Source: Candidatus Gastranaerophilales bacterium (GTDB taxonomy: Bacteria > Cyanobacteriota > Vampirovibrionia > Gastranaerophilales > Gastranaerophilaceae). From it: a stretch of DNA of 44,172 nt. Made by a program: the position numbers and the translations under genes. The stretch lies in assembly GCA_944326555.1 (NCBI GenBank), contig CALVEK010000017.1, forward strand, positions 1-44,172, in the 5' to 3' direction. This document shows, piece by piece, positions 38,601-44,172 of this stretch. Within the stretch, counting starts at the first letter, position 1; each line of letters starts with the position of its first letter. The notes beneath the pieces are model-generated. The model had not been told where the DNA came from. It was given only the letters and a program-made list of their open reading frames with translations, and made no database searches.

Positions 38601-38921
38601 TTAATATTTAAAAGAATCTTTTAGACTTTTTACAGCATCTTTTCTTTGTTGCTGTCTCTTTTGCATTTCTTCTTTTTTAGCTTGTTGTTGTTTTTTATAT
38701 TCCTCTTGTTTTTTTTGCAATGCTGCTTTGTCAGCTTCTCTTTTCTTTTGCGCTTCTTCTTGTTTTTTCTGGTATTCATTTATTTTTGCATCTTGTTTTT
38801 TAATCGCAGCATCTCTTTTTGCTTGGTAGTCTTTTAGAAAATTAGAGTTGCTTGCTGCAAATGATGCTCCCGCACTAACAATAAATGCCAATGCTAACAA
38901 AACAGTTGATAATTTTTTCAT
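38601..38921 (-). CDS. Small exported charged helical protein, 106 aa
   Basis: A clear signal peptide (MKKLSTVLLALAFIVSAGAS, cleavage after SFA), followed by about 80 residues made almost wholly of Lys, Gln, Glu, Ala and Arg (KKQEEAQKKREADKAALQKK), which should form one long single helix or coiled coil. AAAGGAGGG upstream is a strong ribosome site, so this is a real gene. No enzyme motif. The composition resembles periplasmic spacer or stress proteins. It is upstream of the OmpH-like gene on the same strand. Confidence 0.82.
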   Translation of the reverse strand: MKKLSTVLLALAFIVSAGASFAASNSNFLKDYQAKRDAAIKKQDAKINEYQKKQEEAQKKREADKAALQKKQEEYKKQQQAKKEEMQKRQQQRKDAVKSLKDSFKY

Positions 38922-38997
38922 ATTAATAACCCTCCTTTTTTTATGTAAGAATTATATCATTTTATCGAATCTTATCAACTGTTTATTAGTTATATAT

Positions 38998-39168
38998 TTA
39001 AAAGTCTTCAGGCAAGTATAAATCTTTTTGGTTCAGTTTTTCTCGTATTTCAAGGTATGATTTTGATTCGCAAGCACAGTTTTGATATTCTTTTACAACA
39101 GAAATAACATCATCTGTTGATAGGCGAATTAATCTTCTTCCATGTAAGTTTTCTACAATTACAGCCAT
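38998..39168 (-). CDS. Small hypothetical protein with CAC motif, 56 aa
   Basis: A 56-codon gene with a strong AGAGGAG ribosome site seven bases before the ATG. The N-terminal half reads like a compact fold (MAVIVENLHGRRLIRLSTDD), followed by VVKEYQNCACESKSYLEI with two cysteines, C31 and C33, and a C-terminus LYLPEDF. No signal peptide or membrane helix. It is divergent from the radical-SAM-like gene, sharing a 232-base regulatory gap. A modified-peptide precursor is conceivable, but the charged, leader-less look also fits a small regulatory or partner protein. I do not recognise the family. Confidence 0.75.
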   Translation of the reverse strand: MAVIVENLHGRRLIRLSTDDVISVVKEYQNCACESKSYLEIREKLNQKDLYLPEDF

Positions 39169-39318
39169 TTATTTACTCCTCTTTTTTCAGATAATTTATC
39201 GGAATATATCCTTTTGCCTTTAGAAATATCATTGTTTAGGTTTAGAAAACATTTTTTAAATTTGAAATCTAATTAATAAAAAGTGTTATAAATAATTTTT
39301 TTGTATTGTGTCGAGAAG

Positions 39319-39324
39319 TATAAT
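39319..39324 (+). promoter_or_regulatory. Putative -10 box of the radical-SAM-like gene
   Basis: Perfect TATAAT 77 bases before the ATG at 39401; the -35 region is an unconvincing T-run. A small leader with no clear structure follows. Confidence 0.35.
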
Positions 39325-39400
39325 CTCAATTTATACACATGTGCTATTTTTTATCTTTATTTTTGCAATTAGAATTTTGAAAAAGATTTAAGGAGGCTTT

Positions 39401-40255
39401 ATGTATAATTCTATCGTTCAGGCACAGTGTGTTAATCTAGATGAGTTAAACCATCTTTTTATAGATTTGTCTTATACAAAACAACAAGATAAAACTTTTA
39501 ATGTTTATAGAAGCAGATGTTTTAATCAAAAAAATAAAAAGTATTTGCAAATAGATGAGATAAGAGATGCTCTGTCTTCAATTGATAAAAATGTTCTTCG
39601 TTACATATATTTGATTGGTGAAAATTCAATGTCTCATCCTGAGTTTAACCATATTCTAAGATTATGTCTCAATTATAGTTCTGTTACTATTTTTTCCGAC
39701 GGTAGTTGTATTAATGATAAAAAATCAAGATTTCTAAAAAGAGTTGAGGATGAAGGCAGCAATGAAATTATCTTTAAAATATTCATTAATCACTTTGACG
39801 AAAAGACAAATGATGAAATCGCTGGTAGAGGCTCATTTAGAAAAGCATTGCATGCTATAACTTCATTAAATAAATATGGATTTAACCCTATTTTGACAAT
39901 TAAAACAAATAACTCTAACTATAATGATTTAATGCAAGGATTTATTGAGTTAGGGAAAAAATTTAAATTTGAAACTGATGATATAAATTTTTCGTTTGTT
40001 CCTGATGAAAAAGTAGGAAATCAAAACAGCGATTTACAAGGCAAAATAAATATAGTTAAAGCTGATTATGATTGTATGCATTCAAGAACCCTGTCAAAAT
40101 CAGGGGTCTACAGTTGTCCTCAATTGTTAAATGACTATAGAGGACGTTGCGGAGCATCTTTAAAAGATTATAGTAAGAAAACTTACTTAGAAACAGAAAG
40201 ATGTAGCATTTGTGCAAAATCTTGTAATTGTACGTATGTTAATAAGTGGAGTTAA
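39401..40255 (+). CDS. Radical-SAM-like protein lacking the CxxxCxxC motif
   Basis: A 284-aa protein with AAGGAGG upstream. The order of segments follows a radical SAM barrel: HLFIDLSYT (first strand), LRYIYLIGENSMSHPEFNHI at the GGEP strand, VTIFSDGSCI (usual TNG strand), IIFKIFINHFDEKTNDEIAG and RGSFRKALHAI. But where CxxxCxxC should follow the first strand there is only TKQQDKTFNVYRSRC, so the SAM cluster ligands are missing. The C-terminus is SPASM-like, with C225, C239, C250, C268, C271, C275 and C277. I infer a non-SAM-cleaving or repurposed member. It is divergent from the 56-aa gene. Without a profile search the family call is moderate. Confidence 0.55.
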   Translation: MYNSIVQAQCVNLDELNHLFIDLSYTKQQDKTFNVYRSRCFNQKNKKYLQIDEIRDALSSIDKNVLRYIYLIGENSMSHPEFNHILRLCLNYSSVTIFSDGSCINDKKSRFLKRVEDEGSNEIIFKIFINHFDEKTNDEIAGRGSFRKALHAITSLNKYGFNPILTIKTNNSNYNDLMQGFIELGKKFKFETDDINFSFVPDEKVGNQNSDLQGKINIVKADYDCMHSRTLSKSGVYSCPQLLNDYRGRCGASLKDYSKKTYLETERCSICAKSCNCTYVNKWS

Positions 40256-40414
40256 TATAAAAAGAAGCAGGTCAGAAAACTTTTAGACCAAGCCTTAAAC
40301 TTTTTTTATCGCAACCCCGAAAAAAGTGCCTGGATGTCAACTGACCCGCATGTATATAATACCCACTTTGAAAAATTTTTAAACACCCTAGAAGAATATT
40401 TTTTAAGAATTTAA
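40256..40414 (+). pseudogene. In-frame open stretch after the radical-SAM-like stop codon
   Basis: The frame of the preceding gene stays open for 52 codons after its TAA and ends at TAA 40412-40414, overlapping the leuB end by 12 bases. The translation looks protein-like, with two amphipathic helices (RKLLDQALNFFYRNPEK and [15 protein letters not shown]). There is no start codon before an internal ATG at about residue 28. Codon endings are richer in C than the neighbours. It may be a decayed gene, a lost C-terminus, or a readthrough tail. Confidence 0.35.
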
Positions 40415-41491
40415 AATTTTATTTGAAATAAGGTCTCCCATTTGTGTTGTACCTACAAGTCGGATAGAATCTTTATTTCCGTAATATATGTCTTGAGTTC
40501 GGTATCCTTCTTTTAGCACAGCTTTTACAGCATTTTCTATTGATTCTGCTGCTTCATTTTTTCCAAAACTATATCTCATCATCATTGCTGCAGAAAGTAT
40601 TGTTGCTATAGGGTTAACAATATTTTTGCCTTTCAAATCAGGTGCCGAACCATGTATTGGTTCATACATGCCTTTTTCGTTATTAGACAGACTTGCACTT
40701 GGAAGCATGCCCAATGAGCCTGTAAGCATTGATGCTTCGTCAGATAAAATATCTCCAAAAATGTTGCCTGTAACGACTACATCAAATTGTTTAGGGTTTC
40801 TGATAAGCTGCATTGCTGCGTTATCAACATACATGTGAGAAAGTTCAACTTCCGGATAATTTGTGGACACTGTTGTAACAATTTCTCTCCACAATCTTGA
40901 TGCGTCAAGAACATTTGCCTTATCAACAGAACAAACTTTTTTATTTCTTTTCATTGCTGTTTGAAATGCAACATGGGCTATTCTTTCTACTTCTTTTTCG
41001 AAGTAAATCATGTTGTTAAATCCGGCACGTTCTCCGTTGATTATTTCGATACCTTTAGGTTGTCCAAAGTAAACATCTCCTGTTAATTCTCTGACCATCA
41101 TAATGTCTACGCCTTGGATGATGTCATGTTTTAGTGTTGATGCTTCGATAAGTTCGTCAAATACTATAGCCGGTCTTAGATTTGCAAAAAGGTTGAGTGC
41201 TTTTCTTATTCCAAGAAGAGCTCTTTCGGGTCTGACTTCTGCAGGTAGTGCATCGTATTTCCAATCACCTACTGCACCAAGGTATACTGCATCTGCATCT
41301 TTTGCAATTGATATTGTCGACTCAGGAAGTGGCTTTCCGCAATCATCGTACGCACAACCGCCAATTAGCGCTTTTTCATATTCAAATCTGTATCCGAATT
41401 TTTTTTCGATTGCATTTAATGCTTTCAATCCTTCACTTATTACAGCAGGGCCTATTCCATCACCTGCAAGTATTGCTATTTTATAATTCAT
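40403..41491 (-). CDS. leuB: 3-isopropylmalate dehydrogenase
   Basis: A 362-aa NAD-dependent decarboxylating dehydrogenase of leucine synthesis. Visible: [40 protein letters not shown] with [19 protein letters not shown] (substrate loop), [52 protein letters not shown] and [11 protein letters not shown], then [13 protein letters not shown]. Complete. It lies three bases from leuD on the same strand. Confidence 0.97.
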   Translation of the reverse strand: MNYKIAILAGDGIGPAVISEGLKALNAIEKKFGYRFEYEKALIGGCAYDDCGKPLPESTISIAKDADAVYLGAVGDWKYDALPAEVRPERALLGIRKALNLFANLRPAIVFDELIEASTLKHDIIQGVDIMMVRELTGDVYFGQPKGIEIINGERAGFNNMIYFEKEVERIAHVAFQTAMKRNKKVCSVDKANVLDASRLWREIVTTVSTNYPEVELSHMYVDNAAMQLIRNPKQFDVVVTGNIFGDILSDEASMLTGSLGMLPSASLSNNEKGMYEPIHGSAPDLKGKNIVNPIATILSAAMMMRYSFGKNEAAESIENAVKAVLKEGYRTQDIYYGNKDSIRLVGTTQMGDLISNKILNS

Positions 41492-41494
41492 TAT

Positions 41495-41995
41495 TTAAAC
41501 TCCTAATTTCTTTTTAGTATAGTTAACAAGCCCGCCTTGCTGTATTAGTTCTTGTATTTCAACAGGGAAACTCTCACAATTATATGTTTTATTTTTTGTT
41601 ATATTTTTTATTATTCCGTTTTTTAAGTCTACAGAAATTTTGTCGCCTTTTTCACTTTCCTCAAAAATTTCTCTATTTTCTAAAATCGGTAAACCAATAT
41701 TAATTGCATTTCGGAAAAATATTCTTGCAAATGACTTTGCAATTACGACAGAAATACCACTCGCTTTTATTGCAATAGGTGCATGTTCTCTTGAACTGCC
41801 GCAGCCAAAATTTTCTCCGGCAATTATTATATCTCCACTTTTTACATTTGTTGCAAAAGTTGTGTCTATATCTTCCATACAGTGTTTTGCAAGCTCACTT
41901 TCTTCGCTTGTGTTTAAATATCGAGCCGGTATTATAACATCAGTATCTACATTGTCATCAAATTTCCAACAATTTCCTACAAGTGGTGTATTCAT
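41495..41995 (-). CDS. leuD: 3-isopropylmalate dehydratase small subunit
   Basis: A 166-aa swivel-domain subunit of isopropylmalate isomerase, of the short LeuD2/HacB type. Visible: [36 protein letters not shown] and [20 protein letters not shown]. It needs LeuC, whose gene is not in this window. leuD leads leuB, and the unit is divergent from the wHTH gene. Confidence 0.95.
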   Translation of the reverse strand: MNTPLVGNCWKFDDNVDTDVIIPARYLNTSEESELAKHCMEDIDTTFATNVKSGDIIIAGENFGCGSSREHAPIAIKASGISVVIAKSFARIFFRNAINIGLPILENREIFEESEKGDKISVDLKNGIIKNITKNKTYNCESFPVEIQELIQQGGLVNYTKKKLGV

Positions 41996-42086
41996 TTGTT
42001 AACTCCATTTACAAATACTAAAATTTATACTATAAATAATACTATAAATTATCTGTTTTACGATACAAGAAGAAGGAGATTTAAGA

Positions 42087-42305
42087 ATGAATTATTACAT
42101 TGGCGAAGCAGCTGGAAAAGTTTATGAATTTTTAGCAGATCAAAAAAATAACGAAGCTACAATTTCTAAAATTCAAAAGGAATTAGACTTGAGCGAAAAT
42201 TTCGTAAACATGGGTATTGGCTGGTTGTCTCACGAAGGTAAAGCAGACCTTTCTGGTAAAGGTGCTAGAACAAAAGTTAGACTTACAGAAGATTCTTCTA
42301 ACTAG
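42087..42305 (+). CDS. Winged-helix protein of the DUF2582 type, 72 aa
   Basis: A compact winged-helix domain. IGEAAGKVYEFLADQ (helix 1), ATISKIQKELDLSENFVN (recognition-helix region) and MGIGWLSHEGKADL are the typical DUF2582 pattern with its GWLxxEGK motif. No other domain. GAAGGAG ahead of the ATG is strong. Members are presumed DNA-binding, but targets are unknown. Monocistronic with its own terminator. Confidence 0.82.
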   Translation: MNYYIGEAAGKVYEFLADQKNNEATISKIQKELDLSENFVNMGIGWLSHEGKADLSGKGARTKVRLTEDSSN

Positions 42306-42327
42306 TTTTAACTTAAAATAGTTTGAT

Positions 42328-42357
42328 AAAAGAGCAGATTTTATATCTGCTCTTTTT
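42328..42357 (+). terminator. Rho-independent terminator
   Basis: AAAGAGCAGAT (42328-42338) and ATCTGCTCTTT (42345-42355) with a six-base loop and T-run, after the wHTH gene. Confidence 0.9.
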
Positions 42358-42454
42358 CTATAAGAAAATAATCTGAAATTTTTGTGAGTTTTTACTTTTT
42401 TATCTATCTTTTAGTTTCTGTTAAAATTAGATAAATATAACAGGAGCAATTAAT

Positions 42455-43657
42455 ATGTTTGTAAAAAATCTAAAATACAATTTGCCTGACAAAGATGGCT
42501 TTTTTGGAGAATTTGGAGGGGCTTTTGTTCCTGACGATTTTAAAAAAGTTTTAGCAAGACTCAATGATGAGTTTGAAAGAGCAATTAATGATGAAAAATT
42601 TCTAGATGAAGTCTACTCATTGTTAAAAGATTATTCAGGACGTCCGACTCCTTTGTATTTTGCAAGGAATTTAACTAAGTATTACGGTAAAGGAAAAATT
42701 TACTTAAAGAGAGAAGACCTGAATCATACCGGTGCTCACAAAATTAATAATGTAATCGGACAGGCATTGCTTGCCAAAAGAATGGGGGCAAAAAAAGTTA
42801 TAGCTGAAACTGGGGCAGGTCAACATGGAGTTGCCTCTGCGACAGCAGCGACACTTCTAGGGCTTGAGTGTGATGTTTTTATGGGTGAAAAAGATATAAT
42901 TCGTCAGCATCTTAATGTTGAAAGAATGAAACTTCTCGGTGCAAAAGTCCATTCCGTTGATACAGGAACAAAAACACTTTCTGATGCTTGTGATGCTGCG
43001 ATAGATTATTGGATAAGACACAGCGATGAAGTTTTTTATATTCTAGGTTCTGCTGTCGGTCCTCACCCTTATCCCAAAATTGTGAGATTTTTCCAATCTG
43101 TGATAGGTAATGAAATTAAACATCAATGTCTTGAAAAAGAAGGCAGACTTCCTAGTTATGTGTTAGCTTGTATAGGTGGGGGAAGTAATGCAATAGGCGC
43201 TTTCCACGCCTTTATGGACAACCCTGAAGTGCAACTTATCGGGCTTGAGGCAGCTGGTGAGGGTGTAGATACAGAAAAAACTGCAGCAAGTTTGGCTAAG
43301 GGCAAAAAGATGATTTTGCACGGTAAACGACAGTATGTGCTTTGTGATAAAAATGGAAATGTTGGTGAGTCTTATTCAATTTCTGCTGGGCTTGATTACC
43401 CAGGGTGTGGGCCTGAACATTGTTATTTACACGACACTGGGCTTGCAAAATATGAACCGATTACAGATGACGAAGCGGTGCAAGCCTTTGCCAGACTTTC
43501 TCGTTTGGAAGGTATTATTCCTGCAATAGAATCGGCGCATGCTGTAGCTTATTTAGAAAAATTAATGCCGTCTACGAATGCTGATGATATTGTTGTAGTG
43601 AATTTATCAGGACGTGGTGATAAAGATACTGAAAGGTTGTTGCAACTGCTTGTTTGA
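42455..43657 (+). CDS. trpB: Tryptophan synthase beta subunit
   Basis: A 400-aa PLP enzyme joining indole and serine. Visible: [42 protein letters not shown] with Schiff-base K96, [44 protein letters not shown] (phosphate loop), and [12 protein letters not shown]. This is the TrpB1 form that partners TrpA. AGGAG precedes the ATG. trpA and the rest of the pathway are not in the window. Confidence 0.97.
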   Translation: MFVKNLKYNLPDKDGFFGEFGGAFVPDDFKKVLARLNDEFERAINDEKFLDEVYSLLKDYSGRPTPLYFARNLTKYYGKGKIYLKREDLNHTGAHKINNVIGQALLAKRMGAKKVIAETGAGQHGVASATAATLLGLECDVFMGEKDIIRQHLNVERMKLLGAKVHSVDTGTKTLSDACDAAIDYWIRHSDEVFYILGSAVGPHPYPKIVRFFQSVIGNEIKHQCLEKEGRLPSYVLACIGGGSNAIGAFHAFMDNPEVQLIGLEAAGEGVDTEKTAASLAKGKKMILHGKRQYVLCDKNGNVGESYSISAGLDYPGCGPEHCYLHDTGLAKYEPITDDEAVQAFARLSRLEGIIPAIESAHAVAYLEKLMPSTNADDIVVVNLSGRGDKDTERLLQLLV

Positions 43658-43708
43658 TAATATTTATTATGTAAAAACAGAAATAATAAAGATGAAATAA
43701 TTTTAAAT

Positions 43709-43905
43709 ATGATTGATATTAAACAGGGGGTACGGGGGCTGTAAGCCCCTGTTGTAATCCTTGCGTCGGTTTTCTTTTCTTTGCTTCGTTTCTTTTCTTT
43801 TGCCTACGCAACCCAAAAGAAAAGAAATGAAGATATAAAAAAATAGAATAGAATTGTTTTTTCTTTGATACTTTTCTTTCTTTTTTGTGAAAGAAAAAAT
43901 AATAA
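43709..43905. repeat. Right copy of the modular intergenic repeat (parts B and A)
   Basis: Inverted relative to the left copy. Part B begins at about 43714 with TAAACAGGGG (43720-43729); a stem ACAGGGG/CCCCTGT (43723-43729/43746-43752) may also end trpB transcription. Part A (43762-43842) is the reverse complement of 42-122 with two mismatches; similarity continues to about 43885 with indels. Reading frames here are very Lys/Arg-rich because of the purine bias and are not credible genes. Confidence 0.8.
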
Positions 43906-43917
43906 GCAAAATACTTT

Positions 43918-44060
43918 CCACCCATTCTTTAGCGTAAAGAACGGGTGGAGCCCAAGAAAACTCCGACCGGTTGTTTCGTTCTCACAAAGTGTACTTTGTC
44001 TTACTCGTTCGCGATAAACGGCACCGGCAAAAGCGTGGTTTTGCCTTTCTGCCTCTGCTC
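43918..44060. repeat. Hairpin-rich outer part of the right repeat
   Basis: Contains CCACCCATTCTTT/AAAGAACGGGTGG (43918-43930/43936-43948), ACAAAGT/ACTTTGT (43984-43990/43993-43999), and GGCAAAA-GCGTGG-TTTTGCC (44026-44045). The last is the counterpart of 156-175, in the same orientation. No gene is seen from 43658 to the window end. Confidence 0.65.
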
Positions 44061-44172
44061 ACTCGCGCAACTCGGACAGTTAAAATTGCTAAAGCACAAA
44101 GAATAAAGTGATTGATATAATTACCCTGTCCTCAAACAAATGGAACTTATTGTTGTTTAAATAAGTTTATGT

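Noticed and set aside
43703-43925. Two Lys/Arg-rich frames in the right repeat
   Set aside because: They arise from the purine bias of a non-coding repeat, overlap each other in different frames and lack ribosome sites.

Overview
This 44 kb window is bacterial chromosome, AT-rich and densely coded, with ordinary housekeeping genes interleaved with small lineage-specific genes. The most likely host is a non-photosynthetic relative of Cyanobacteria (Gastranaerophilales/Vampirovibrionia, 'Melainabacteria'). This is inferred from base composition, diderm markers (a Skp/OmpH-like chaperone, an MlaE-type lipid permease), a DprA-like protein of the kind seen in Cyanobacteria, and hypothetical proteins with short N-terminal 'SFG/NFKA' or 'NPFANY' signatures. 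No 16S or other decisive marker is present, so the taxon stays tentative. I see no phage, insertion sequence or CRISPR array.

Layout. Positions 1-250 and 43,700-44,050 hold copies of a modular non-coding repeat in opposite orientation. Between them, in order: a 50-codon small ORF; ilvE-mlaE (minus); malQ-nagA (carbohydrate use); a 62-aa small protein behind a hairpin leader; a DnaQ-family exonuclease; a secreted lytic transglycosylase behind a structured leader; an NrtR-type regulator; pcrA; a DprA-like protein; a pair encoding a double-helicase protein and a PD-(D/E)XK nuclease (probable AddAB/AdnAB-like end processing); glyA with a WecA-type transferase; a HisA-HisI-HisE three-domain fusion followed by yqeK, nadD, a Udk-like kinase and panD; an NFKA-type hypothetical; uvrA; tRNA-Lys; purA.

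Then comes a second small-protein locus (131-aa helical protein plus a second 62-aa NPFANYT protein) carrying a near-identical copy of the hairpin leader at 5.35 kb. After it lie mrnC, a 92-aa NPFAKY protein, gyrA (with an altered GyrA box), a 950-aa membrane-anchored GlgA-like glucosyltransferase, pgk, a PLP lyase of the methionine gamma-lyase/aluminium-resistance family, two small exported proteins, a 56-aa protein divergent from a radical-SAM-like protein that lacks its CxxxCxxC cluster motif, leuD-leuB, a DUF2582-like wHTH protein and trpB.

Strongest leads: (1) the duplicated hairpin leader with the NPFANYT small-protein family; (2) the HisA-I-E fusion, with several metal or catalytic acids replaced in all three domains; (3) the cluster-less radical-SAM-like protein, its divergent 56-aa partner and the in-frame open stretch after its stop; (4) a non-coding repeat hairpin whose two copies differ by a compensatory base-pair change; (5) the oversized membrane-anchored GlgA-like enzyme. 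All calls come from reading the sequence; no database search was run.
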